Below, in pieces: positions 22,347 through 29,421 of a stretch of DNA of 29,421 nucleotides. The notes under the pieces were generated by a model, which did no database searches, was not told the origin of the DNA, and saw only the letters and a list, made by a program, of their open reading frames with translations. Position numbers and translations under genes: made by a program. Position 1 is the first letter of the stretch. Each line of letters starts with the position of its first letter. This DNA is from JBMORL01 sp049322335 (GTDB lineage Bacteria > Bacteroidota > Bacteroidia > Flavobacteriales_D > UBA2798): the NCBI GenBank assembly GCA_049322335.1, contig JBMORL010000017.1:1-29421 (forward strand), given 5' to 3'.

Positions 22347-23261
22347 ATGAAAATAAAAACCGAACACCGCTTTTTCCTGCGCGACAACCATAGTAAGGCA
22401 CTGGTGTCGATAACAGAATACGATACCAGCGGAAACTGTATAAAAGAGGTTCGTTATAATGAAAACGGGCATAAAGAATCTGAAACCAACTGCGTTTTTA
22501 ACGAAAAAAACAAAATGGTGAAAGAAACCACCTGGAGCAGCGATTCGGATGAAACCACGGTAAATGAATTTATCTACGATAATAACAATGAACTGGTACA
22601 GGAGAAACTGATTTACAGTGACGGCAGTTTTGAACACAAGGATTATACAAGTGAAGGAAATAAAATTATCCGTAAAAGTTTTGACGCAGAAAATGAACTG
22701 ACGGAAATACAAACCACAGAAATTTCAGGGGACAAAAAAATGCATATCACCGTTACTGACGCTTCCGGTGAATTAATTCTTCAAACCGCTTTCATTTATA
22801 ATGAAAAAGGACAGCTCGAAGAAGACCGTGCAGAAGATTACCCGGGAAAGATACGACTGATTGAAAAATACGAATATGACGAAGAAGGCCACCTGGCGAA
22901 AAGGGAAGCTGCCTCCTATTATCTCGAAGAAAACAACGACATCATTGATGATCCGGGATTACTTATCGAAAAAGAAATTGCGCAATATAAAGACCAAAAA
23001 CATATCCGAACCGACTATCAAAACACGCAGGATCCTATACGCAACCACTATATTATTTCCGAGTACACAGAAACCGGTTTGCTCTCACAATACTCTTCAT
23101 TCAGAACAGACGGGCATCCAAATTATGTATTTACTTTTTTCTATAATGAAAAAGGCGAACTGGCAGAAGAAAGAAAGGTATTCACTGCCCAAATGAATGA
23201 ATTCGGAGCTTCCCTTTCACCTGTCCAGGAATTTGTTTACGAGCGCGAATATCATAATTAA
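22347..23261 (+). CDS. YD-repeat-like cytosolic protein, paralogue B
   Basis: A 304-residue protein, colinear with the upstream gene along its whole length. Matching blocks include YDTSGNCIKEVRYNENGHKE versus YDESGLLLKETAYNENGTFE, IYSDGSFEHKDY versus VYPDGTFEHTDY, ISEYTETGLL versus ISEFSENGLL and the final VYEREYHN versus RYERDYYK. Overall identity is modest, so the duplication is old. It also lacks a signal peptide and any recognisable enzymatic motif. Like its partner it is acidic and made of short NEKGQLEE/NENG turn repeats. The start ATG at 22347 follows an AT-rich 33-base gap. Function unknown. Confidence 0.8.
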   Translation: MKIKTEHRFFLRDNHSKALVSITEYDTSGNCIKEVRYNENGHKESETNCVFNEKNKMVKETTWSSDSDETTVNEFIYDNNNELVQEKLIYSDGSFEHKDYTSEGNKIIRKSFDAENELTEIQTTEISGDKKMHITVTDASGELILQTAFIYNEKGQLEEDRAEDYPGKIRLIEKYEYDEEGHLAKREAASYYLEENNDIIDDPGLLIEKEIAQYKDQKHIRTDYQNTQDPIRNHYIISEYTETGLLSQYSSFRTDGHPNYVFTFFYNEKGELAEERKVFTAQMNEFGASLSPVQEFVYEREYHN

Positions 23262-23299
23262 CAATCCCCTAAGGAAAACTAATTAACGTATTTTAATAA

Positions 23300-23314
23300 G
23301 TTTTCACCGAAAAC
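23300..23314. repeat. Small perfect hairpin downstream of the YD-repeat pair
   Basis: GTTTTC-ACC-GAAAAC forms a 6-bp stem with a three-base loop, 38 bases after the stop of paralogue B. No T-tract follows directly, so a terminator role is uncertain. Confidence 0.35.
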
Positions 23315-23350
23315 GGCCTGCTGTTTGCTGTTTTTTCACCAGTTTTGTAT

Positions 23351-24715
23351 ATGATCCGTGCGGTTTTGCTTTCACTTGGTATTACGGTTGCTTTTCCGTA
23401 TCACGTCTTTTCACAGAAAAAAGATTCCTGTTCAGTTGCCGCCAACTGGTCGCTGGAAGCAGATACGCTTTTTGGTTCGGGGTCTTACGATAAAGCATTA
23501 AAAATGTATGACCGCGCTCTTCACCTTTGTCCCAAACTGAATTATATCCGTCTCAATAAAGGCGACCTGCTGATCCAGATGGAACGCTATGATGAAGCGC
23601 TGAAGGCCTATCTCTCTTACAAAAATTTATTTCCCAAAGATTATCTTGTTTACCGCAAACTGGCGGGCTGGCATTATTATACCGGAGATATCGACTCCTC
23701 GCTTTATTACCTTTCTGAAGCCGTTCGTTACAACGAAAAAGATACACTTTCCCTTTTTACTCATGGCGAATTATTGGTAGAACAGGGACAATATGAACCG
23801 GCCAAAAATTATTTTCAGCAGGTTTTGAAACTGCATCCCGATCATTTTAATGCCATCATTTACATGGCCGACCTTTGCCTGGAACATGAAGAATGGGATG
23901 AATGTGCCCGCTGGCTGAAAGAAGCAGAACGGGTGCAACCTCTGCACAATGATTTCCTGGTTTCAAAAGCCGCTTTTCTTCATGCCACCGGGCAAACTGC
24001 CGATGCCATTTTGTTACTGGATAAAGCAGAAATAAAAGAAAGTTATGACGGCATTGTGCTGGAAAGAAAAGCAGAATACCTGATGCGCTCGGAAAAATTT
24101 GAAGAAGCGCGAAAAGCCATTGAACTCGCAAAAAAAACCGACCCCTCCTCCACCAGCGCTTTTTACCTGAGCGGAAAATTATATAACCTCACCGGAAATT
24201 ATGCTGCCGCCACCGAAGATTTTTCTCTTTGCCTGATGCTCGATTCTGCTTACCATCCTGCATGGTTTGAATTGGGAAATGCCAGCTACGGAATAATGGA
24301 TTATGAAAAAGCCATTGGATATTATTCTGTTTATCTCGATTTTGTCCACAATGACGAAAGCGCTTCCTTTAACCGGGGAACCTGTTTTTATTCATTGGGA
24401 AAATATGAAAATGCCATTGAAGATTTTACCGATGCTTTGGCTATTGATCCTTTTCCCGATTATTATTTCAACCGGTCGCTCTGTTATTTTGCTTTAAAAC
24501 AATATGAAAAAGCGGAAGCGGATATGTCGGTATATATAAACGGAAATAAAAGTGATAAAGATGCTTTTTACTACCGCAGCCTGATGCATCACTACCTTCA
24601 GAAAAAAAATGAAGCCTGTGAAGATGCTGTAAAAGCCATTGAACTCGGGCAAAAAGAATTTCCCAAAGAGCTGGCAAAAAAATGTAAACTAAAAAAATAC
24701 CTCCATGGGAAGTGA
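23351..24715 (+). CDS. Secreted TPR-repeat protein
   Basis: A 454-residue protein with a signal peptide (MIRAVLLSLGITVAFPYHVFSQ) followed by about eleven TPR units, for example SGSYDKALKMYDRALHLCPK, MERYDEALKAYLSYKNLFPK, QGQYEPAKNYFQQVLKLHPD, SEKFEEARKAIELAKKTDPS, TGNYAAATEDFSLCLMLDSA, IMDYEKAIGYYSVYLDFVHN, LGKYENAIEDFTDALAIDPF and LKQYEKAEADMSVYINGNKS. It is probably periplasmic and a protein-interaction scaffold. The frame is open from a TTG at 23345, but the ATG at 23351 is preferred. Its stop overlaps the start of the rRNA methyltransferase gene by 11 bases, so the two are probably in one transcript, although their functions look unrelated. Confidence 0.86.
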   Translation: MIRAVLLSLGITVAFPYHVFSQKKDSCSVAANWSLEADTLFGSGSYDKALKMYDRALHLCPKLNYIRLNKGDLLIQMERYDEALKAYLSYKNLFPKDYLVYRKLAGWHYYTGDIDSSLYYLSEAVRYNEKDTLSLFTHGELLVEQGQYEPAKNYFQQVLKLHPDHFNAIIYMADLCLEHEEWDECARWLKEAERVQPLHNDFLVSKAAFLHATGQTADAILLLDKAEIKESYDGIVLERKAEYLMRSEKFEEARKAIELAKKTDPSSTSAFYLSGKLYNLTGNYAAATEDFSLCLMLDSAYHPAWFELGNASYGIMDYEKAIGYYSVYLDFVHNDESASFNRGTCFYSLGKYENAIEDFTDALAIDPFPDYYFNRSLCYFALKQYEKAEADMSVYINGNKSDKDAFYYRSLMHHYLQKKNEACEDAVKAIELGQKEFPKELAKKCKLKKYLHGK

Positions 24716-25877
24716 GCAGATGAATACCCCGATGATCGCGAAAACCGTGCAGGGTTTGGAAAAAGTACTGGCTGCCGAACTTGAAAACCTCGGAGCATCT
24801 GAAATAACTCCTGTAAAAAGAGCTGTAACCTTTAAGGGAAATAAATCCTTGTTGTACCAAAGCAACCTTCATTTGCGCACTGCATTATCCGTATTGGTGC
24901 CGGTAGATTCTTTCGAGGCAGGAAATCCCGATGAGCTGTATGAAGAAGCATTAAAAACAGACTGGACAAGCCTGTTTAATCCCGAACAAACTTTTTACAT
25001 CAGCCATTCCATCAATTCTCCGCACTTTTCTCATTCACAATACGCAGCCCTCAAGCTAAAAGATGCTATCTGCGACCAGTTCAGAAAATCTAACGTAAAA
25101 CGTCCTTCCGTAGATACCGAAAATCCCGATATCCGTATCAACCTGCATATTTATGGCACAACTGTTACACTTTCACTCGACAGTTCGGGCGAGCCTTTGT
25201 TTAAACGGGGTTATCGCCAGAGACAGGCTACCGCACCGCTGAATGAAGTGCTGGCAGCAGGAATTATCAAACTAACGGGATGGGACTACCAGTCGAATTT
25301 TATCGACCCGATGTGCGGTAGCGGAACATTTTGTATTGAAGCTGCCATGATGGCTTTGGATATCGCTCCCGGGCTACTGAGGCACCGGTTTGCTTTTATG
25401 AACTGGAAAAATTTTGATGCGGCACTCTGGAAAGAATTAACGGAGGAAGCAAAAAGAAAAAAACAAAAAGAACTGCCGGTAAAAATTATCGGTTCTGATA
25501 TTGATCCTAACATCATTGCCAAAGCAGAAAGAAATGCCTCTTTCATTCGCAGCAACCAGCTTCGTTTTGCCAGCCGCGATTTTTTTGATTTCGAATTACC
25601 GGCCGGAAAAAACCTCGTGGTATTCAATCCGCCCTACGGAATACGCCTCGAAAGCGATGACCTTTCCGGATTCTACAGGAATATCGGCACAACGCTTAAA
25701 CATAAATTCACCGGCACCGAAGTCTGGATGATAAGCCCCGAACACGAAGCGCTGAAAGAAATAGGGCTTAAACCCTCTGCACGTTATACAGTATTTAACG
25801 GCCCGCTGGAATGCAGGCTGCAAAAATTTGAATTATATACCGGAAGCAAAAAACAAAAAACACAAGCAGAAGTATAG
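24705..25877 (+). CDS. RlmL-type 23S rRNA guanine N2-methyltransferase (THUMP domain)
   Basis: A 390-residue SAM-dependent RNA methyltransferase. The N-terminal ~155 residues form a ferredoxin-like/THUMP RNA-binding region (AKTVQGLEKVLAAELENLGA at the start). The catalytic domain has motif I DPMCGSGTFCIEAA (201-214), the acidic SDIDP loop (264-268) and the N6/N2-methylase motif NPPYG (308-312), and also shares FKRGYRQRQATAPLNE with UPF0020/RlmL proteins. E. coli RlmKL is larger because it carries an extra RlmK domain; this is the single-domain form common in Bacteroidota. The likely target is a guanine such as G2445 of 23S rRNA, by family homology. The ATG at 24705 overlaps the TPR gene; the ATG at 24720 is an equally possible start. 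Confidence 0.88.
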   Translation: MGSEQMNTPMIAKTVQGLEKVLAAELENLGASEITPVKRAVTFKGNKSLLYQSNLHLRTALSVLVPVDSFEAGNPDELYEEALKTDWTSLFNPEQTFYISHSINSPHFSHSQYAALKLKDAICDQFRKSNVKRPSVDTENPDIRINLHIYGTTVTLSLDSSGEPLFKRGYRQRQATAPLNEVLAAGIIKLTGWDYQSNFIDPMCGSGTFCIEAAMMALDIAPGLLRHRFAFMNWKNFDAALWKELTEEAKRKKQKELPVKIIGSDIDPNIIAKAERNASFIRSNQLRFASRDFFDFELPAGKNLVVFNPPYGIRLESDDLSGFYRNIGTTLKHKFTGTEVWMISPEHEALKEIGLKPSARYTVFNGPLECRLQKFELYTGSKKQKTQAEV

Positions 25878-25878
25878 C

Positions 25879-27951
25879 ATGAAACAGGGCTTCATCATAG
25901 TATGGATGCTGTTTTCCACCCTGATTTCACATAGCCAGGTGTTAAACGTGGTGCCAGATCAACTACTCAACGATTTTGGCTATATCAAAGAATCGGAGGG
26001 AAAAGTATTTTGTGTATTTGAGTTGTTTAATCATGAAAAATTTCCTGTAGAGATTACCGAAGTATCCACCTCCTGTGGCTGTACAGTTCCTTTTGTTGAA
26101 AATAAAAATATCGCCCCGGGAAAAAGTGTATTTGTAAAAATAGCTTACGACCCCACCGGGAGGCCAGGCCGGTTTATGCGTTCGGCAGAAATAAAAATAA
26201 AAGGAGATGGCCGCGAATCGGTTTTGTTTGTAAATGTAAAAGGAACAGTAATTGAAAAAGAGATACTGAAAGAATACAGCGAATCGGGTGATAAACTGAA
26301 TAAACTTTATATTAAACCTTTTCGTACATCTGTTATTTCCTCATCCGATTACCGGTTTTTATCCGATCCCTCCTTCCGCGATTTCATCAACGACATCACA
26401 TACGAAATAGACCTGAGTAATTTCACCACGCTGAAAATAGAATTGTATTCCTCTCTTCTGGATGAAAATAACCCGATGGATGAAGATCTTTTCCCGGTGA
26501 TCAAAAAATTTATACTCAGTGAAATGGAAAAAAGAAATTACACTGCCAACCAGGTAGGTTTTTCCGACAACTACGTGTATGATGAAAATGTGCCAAAAGA
26601 AGAAAAAGCCCTGCTAAAAATTTCTTCCTTTTATCTCAACAATGACACTATCAATGAATCGGGATTTTACCGTACCGTAACAGGATTGCCGGAAACAAAA
26701 GCGATTTCTCCGGAAGAAAATGACACCTTATTCATTCAGCGGGCCATAGCCGGACTTTACCGGCAGGGAGGAACAAAAATAAAAAAAAGCAGCGATTTTT
26801 CTGCATTCATCGAAAACTGTACGCGAACTGCATTGATGGGACAGAAAGTTTACCTTGGCATAACGGCTAAGGCATTTGCGAAGGAGGGAAAAAGAGAAAG
26901 CGAACAACTTAAAATAAAGGAATGGGTAAATACATTACAGGAAGATATCCTCCTGGCACTGGAAGAAGAAGGAATTTCGTCTGCAAAGATTGAATTTACT
27001 GTTCCGGTGATATTGACCCAGGAAACAAAGAACAGGAAATTTCCCGGCCCTGAATTTTTTATTGCACGGTTTTATCCTGAAGTGGAAAAAGCCATAAACA
27101 GCGATTCACTGCTGTTGTCTGCTCACCGGCAGAAATCAGTCTTTGCCGATGAAAGCGGAATATACAAGGTTCCGTTTCAGAATCTGCCGGTATATTTTCA
27201 GTTCATGGAAAAAGGAAAGCTCACCGCAGATACTTCTTCTGCAGATTACAAAAGATGGAAAAAAGTAATTCAGGAGGAAATTCGCAAAGGAAAAAAAATT
27301 CAGTTCCTGATCGAATCTTCTGCTTCGGCCGATCCCGCGTTCAGGAAAAAAGAACCCGGTTATGCCGCCCGGTTGAAACACGAACAAACCGTTGCGCTGT
27401 TGAAAGCAGAATTTCCTTCCGCCTCCTTTGAAACCCCTGTTATTCTTCAGCAGGGTCCCGGCTTTCACAGCGAAGAAAAGGAAGTCCGGTTTTACAGCGA
27501 ATTTGATTATATTAAAATTATCCCCAACTATATAACGGACTCCGTACAAACGCAAACGGCTTTATCCCTTATTCCTTACATTATTCATTTTAATTATAAT
27601 GATTTTACTCTTCCTTCCGGTTCTGATATTTTCCAGTCGTTTATTTCAAGGCTGATGCCATTGCTGGATAAACAGGGAAATATACAGCTTATTATAGAAA
27701 CCAGCTCTACTGTTGTCCCTGTAAAAGGAATAAGCAATCCTTCCCAGCTTTCATTAAAGAAAAGCGAAATGGCAAAAGAAATCCTGCTGGCAGAAATCCG
27801 AAAAAGAGGATATGACCCGATGAGAGTGATCATTACCGAAACTCGGCCTTTGGTACAGGGTCCTTTTTATCGTCCGGGATATGAAACCAGTAATGTTTAT
27901 GAGAAATATCAGTATATAAAGATTATTCCGTCATCTCTTACGGGAAACTAG
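25879..27951 (+). CDS. Secreted DUF1573 protein with apparent tandem OmpA-like modules
   Basis: A 690-residue protein starting MKQGFIIVWMLFSTLISHSQ, a signal peptide; the open frame from 25828 is not used because this ATG follows the stop of the methyltransferase gene by one base. Residues about 25-125 are a DUF1573 (Ig-like) domain with the hallmark NHEKFPVEITEVSTSCGCTV and the closing PGRFMRSAEIKIKGDGRESV. The rest seems to hold four diverged repeats (about 145-255, 285-400, 430-550, 562-685), each with a short strand, a helix containing F..FI, a strand of the L.IELYSS or IQLIIETSS type, a helix ending in a basic or acidic turn and a V-I-E-T strand, and YIKIIP closing strands in the last two. 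This pattern resembles OmpA-like peptidoglycan-binding domains without their key motif. Function unknown. Confidence 0.8.
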   Translation: MKQGFIIVWMLFSTLISHSQVLNVVPDQLLNDFGYIKESEGKVFCVFELFNHEKFPVEITEVSTSCGCTVPFVENKNIAPGKSVFVKIAYDPTGRPGRFMRSAEIKIKGDGRESVLFVNVKGTVIEKEILKEYSESGDKLNKLYIKPFRTSVISSSDYRFLSDPSFRDFINDITYEIDLSNFTTLKIELYSSLLDENNPMDEDLFPVIKKFILSEMEKRNYTANQVGFSDNYVYDENVPKEEKALLKISSFYLNNDTINESGFYRTVTGLPETKAISPEENDTLFIQRAIAGLYRQGGTKIKKSSDFSAFIENCTRTALMGQKVYLGITAKAFAKEGKRESEQLKIKEWVNTLQEDILLALEEEGISSAKIEFTVPVILTQETKNRKFPGPEFFIARFYPEVEKAINSDSLLLSAHRQKSVFADESGIYKVPFQNLPVYFQFMEKGKLTADTSSADYKRWKKVIQEEIRKGKKIQFLIESSASADPAFRKKEPGYAARLKHEQTVALLKAEFPSASFETPVILQQGPGFHSEEKEVRFYSEFDYIKIIPNYITDSVQTQTALSLIPYIIHFNYNDFTLPSGSDIFQSFISRLMPLLDKQGNIQLIIETSSTVVPVKGISNPSQLSLKKSEMAKEILLAEIRKRGYDPMRVIITETRPLVQGPFYRPGYETSNVYEKYQYIKIIPSSLTGN

Positions 27952-27981
27952 CCGTTAATTTTACCCCATAAATATGCGGCT

Positions 27982-28437
27982 ATGAAAAGATTTTTATTTT
28001 TTATGCTAATGCCGGCAGTAATTCTTACCAGCCGGGAAGCAAAATCTCAGTGTGAAAGCGAAATACTTGATTCCTATGGAGCCGTTTCTTCCATGTATTT
28101 GTATAACACCTATATTGTTATTGGATCAGTGGGTGATGGTTTTGAGAAAGGTGTGTATGATGCTGCATATACAAAATTGATTATGAATGAACAGATTTCT
28201 GCGGCTGATAACATTATTTCGGGATACAAAGCTGTTCTTGCCACGGGCACTATCACCAGGGAAGATTCGGTGACACTAAAAGAAATGGCAGATTGCTGCG
28301 AATTACTGAAAGCTGAAGCAACAGCATTAAATGTTTACGCAGATGACTCAAGTGCAATTAACGGAGATAAATTCCAGGAAAAAAGAAAAGCTGCATGGGC
28401 TAAAATTGCGGAAATTCTGGGGTTCGAAAATGAATGA
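27982..28437 (+). CDS. Small secreted helical protein of unknown function
   Basis: A 151-residue protein with a signal peptide (MKRFLFFMLMPAVILTSREAKSQ). The mature part looks mostly helical (DAAYTKLIMNEQISAADNIISGYKAVLA, TREDSVTLKEMADCCELLKAEATALNVYAD, KFQEKRKAAWAKIAEILGF) and contains three cysteines (QCESE and DCCEL). No family is recognised. A TAATTTTA element (27957-27964), one mismatch from the -7 consensus, precedes the start. It may be transcribed with or independently of the DUF1573 gene 30 bases upstream. It converges on the next minus-strand gene across only 15 bases. Confidence 0.72.
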   Translation: MKRFLFFMLMPAVILTSREAKSQCESEILDSYGAVSSMYLYNTYIVIGSVGDGFEKGVYDAAYTKLIMNEQISAADNIISGYKAVLATGTITREDSVTLKEMADCCELLKAEATALNVYADDSSAINGDKFQEKRKAAWAKIAEILGFENE

Positions 28438-28452
28438 TGGCAGGAAAGGAAA

Positions 28453-29106
28453 TTAGTTGGATAAAGGATGTATTTCTTTCAGGTTCATCATTCCGAATGA
28501 AACATTAAAAAGAATACGATTGTTGCTGAATGCGTATTTGGAAGATAACATATTGCTGATACGCATTCCCCCGATATTCAGTAAAAATGCTTTTTCATCA
28601 CTAAGTTTTCTCATCACTTTTAATCCCCCGTCAATTGTCCATGATTGAATAGGCCCGGCTGAATAATCCCAATAATCCATTTGCAGAGGATTTAAATAAA
28701 AGCCGGCCCGCCATTTCCCGTTTTTTGAATTGAAACAATAATTGGAAACGCCCGAAGGACAAGCAATGGGAGCCACCAATAAAATGGCATAATAGGCCAA
28801 TATCCCGCCAACAGATGCGTTGGAAGATGTATGAGAAGGGTAACGCCAGTAGCCCGGAATTCCATAAGCGAGTATCGCCACAGTAGCCCTGCCGTAAAAA
28901 TCAGATTGTGTATTGGTTCCCACCGACAAATGCCAGTTAAGATACCAATTGGAATGATTAAGCCGCGCCTCCCGGTGAAGCCCTACAGCAAAAGTATTGG
29001 GTGTTTGAAGGGAAGAGCTGTGATCGGCAGTTAATCCGCCTATCCATACCTGGGAGAAAGATGGATGAAAAAACGAAAAACTCAGAATAATTAGGATCGT
29101 TTTCAT
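28453..29106 (-). CDS. Predicted outer-membrane or secreted protein of unknown function
   Basis: A 217-residue protein beginning with a signal peptide, MKTILIILSFSFFHPSFSQ. The mature part is rich in aromatic and alternating residues typical of a small beta-barrel (NTFAVGLHREARLNHSNWYLNWHLSVG, GKWRAGFYLNPLQMDYWDY, SWTIDGGLKVMRKL, AFLLNIGGMRIS, RILFNVSFGMMNL). A central hydrophobic stretch (ASVGGILAYYAILLVAPIA) followed by a CPSGVSNYC pair is unusual for a barrel and may form a loop with a disulfide. No family is recognised. The gene lies between the tRNA and the small secreted protein, with which it converges. Confidence 0.68.
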   Translation of the reverse strand: MKTILIILSFSFFHPSFSQVWIGGLTADHSSSLQTPNTFAVGLHREARLNHSNWYLNWHLSVGTNTQSDFYGRATVAILAYGIPGYWRYPSHTSSNASVGGILAYYAILLVAPIACPSGVSNYCFNSKNGKWRAGFYLNPLQMDYWDYSAGPIQSWTIDGGLKVMRKLSDEKAFLLNIGGMRISNMLSSKYAFSNNRILFNVSFGMMNLKEIHPLSN

Positions 29107-29178
29107 TCAATATAAAAATAATACATAATAACTAATCTTAAACGCCTGATTTTCTGATAAATAAATTTACTGAAGTTA

Positions 29179-29213
29179 TTGAATTTATAATTCTTTCAAA
29201 AATTCTATATTTG
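29179..29213 (+). promoter_or_regulatory. Promoter of tRNA-Met
   Basis: The -7 element TATATTTG (29206-29213) matches TAnnTTTG exactly and lies 12 bases before the tRNA. A TTG at 29179-29181 could be the -33 element, though the 24-base spacing is a little long. Upstream DNA is very AT-rich. Confidence 0.6.
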
Positions 29214-29225
29214 CGCCTCAATTTT

Positions 29226-29302
29226 GGCGAGGTAGCTCAGTTGGTTAGAGCGCAGGATTCATAACCCTGAGGTGGAGGGTTCAACTCCCTCTCTCGCTAC
29301 CA
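29226..29302 (+). tRNA. tRNA-Met (CAT anticodon)
   Basis: The 77-base sequence folds as a cloverleaf: acceptor stem GGCGAGG pairing with TCTCGCT (two G-U pairs), D-arm GCTC/GAGC, anticodon arm with loop TTCATAA (anticodon CAT, A31-C39 mismatch), T-arm GAGGG/CCCTC with loop TTCAACT, and an encoded CCA end. The GGATTCATAACCCTG anticodon arm is what I recall of elongator tRNA-Met in Bacteroidota. The CAT anticodon alone could also denote an initiator or lysidine-modified Ile tRNA; the weak first acceptor pair (G-U) and lack of three G-C pairs before the anticodon loop argue against initiator. Confidence 0.95.
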
Positions 29303-29344
29303 AGGGGGAATTTACCAAAAACAGCGGTGATTCCCCTTTTTCTT
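29303..29344 (+). terminator. Rho-independent terminator of tRNA-Met
   Basis: GGGGAAT (29305-29311) pairs with ATTCCCC (29330-29336), and the right arm runs into TTTTTCTTTT. An extra A-rich/T-rich extension lengthens the stem. The position directly after the CCA end fits a tRNA terminator. Confidence 0.65.
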
Positions 29345-29421
29345 TTACCTGAATTTCCCCCTGTTTTCGCGCCATCCAGCCGAGGGATTGATCACAAGCA
29401 ATGGGTCGACAGTTATCTGTT
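29345..29421. other. Uninformative right end
   Basis: No reading frame, RNA or repeat is supported in the last 77 bases. The sequence turns from AT-rich to mixed composition and is cut by the window edge. Confidence 0.4.

Noticed and set aside
22179..22712. 177-codon minus-strand frame across the junction of the YD-repeat genes
   Set aside because: Antisense to two real genes; its Phe/Val-rich product is a complement of the Glu/Lys-rich sense strand.
21411..23261. RHS/YD-repeat polymorphic toxin with immunity protein
   Set aside because: Both proteins are colinear over their full length, have no signal peptide and no toxin-like C-terminal domain, so the second is a paralogue and not an immunity protein.
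29226..29421. tRNA-Met as the attachment site of an integrated element
   Set aside because: No integrase and no repeat of the tRNA 3' end is visible in the window; the following sequence is a normal terminator.

Overview
The window (about 29.4 kb, AT-rich) reads as chromosomal DNA of a Bacteroidota member, probably an environmental Flavobacteriales/Chitinophagales-like lineage. The evidence is a secreted protein with a type IX secretion C-terminal sorting domain, promoter elements of the TAnnTTTG type placed a few bases before start codons, near absence of Shine-Dalgarno sequences, many short lipoproteins and tetratricopeptide (TPR) proteins, a DUF1573 protein, and a tRNA-Met with an encoded CCA end. 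No phage, transposase, CRISPR array or recognisable defence island is present.

Layout. 1-2.0 kb: 3' end of a truncated gene (possibly the tail of a von Willebrand A protein), a repeat-rich gap, and a patatin-like lipase on the minus strand. 2.1-5.0 kb: a tightly overlapping operon of a fused ferric/thiamine-type ABC permease, its ATPase and a small TPR protein, without a substrate-binding protein. 5.3-7.9 kb: a lipoprotein, a secreted TPR protein, a lipoprotein archaemetzincin (M54 metalloprotease) and a small membrane protein. 8.1-10.0 kb (minus): an operon of a beta-barrel-like protein, a TTG-started lipoprotein and a second FbpC-like ATPase without a permease. 10.1-11.3 kb (minus): DNA polymerase IV, whose conserved N-terminus can only be reached from a CTG (or other non-standard) codon. 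11.6-16.2 kb: a CAT-type amino-acid permease, then a soluble PAS histidine kinase overlapping a single-domain response regulator. 16.2-18.5 kb: a T9SS-exported LVIVD-like beta-propeller. 18.6-21.3 kb (minus): a YkgJ-type cysteine-cluster protein, a STAS-like protein, a beta-lactamase-family serine hydrolase and a SUI1/YciH factor. 21.4-23.3 kb: two tandem paralogous YD-repeat-like cytosolic proteins of unknown function. 23.4-28.4 kb: a secreted TPR protein, an RlmL-type rRNA methyltransferase, a DUF1573 protein that seems to carry four OmpA-like modules, and a small secreted protein. 28.5-29.4 kb: an outer-membrane-like protein (minus), tRNA-Met(CAT) and its terminator.

The spaces between genes are unusual. 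They are filled with short, diverged, repeated words: a 35-60 bp family seen at four places (about 5.1, 5.3, 11.4 and 19.1 kb), heptamer runs, a perfect 20-bp palindrome, a CCACGGATTTCACAG-type repeat, a trinucleotide run and a long inverted repeat. The most notable items are this repeat family, the dinB start problem, the YD-repeat pair, the multi-module DUF1573 protein and the permease-less ATPase operon. No complete new system can be proven from this sequence alone.
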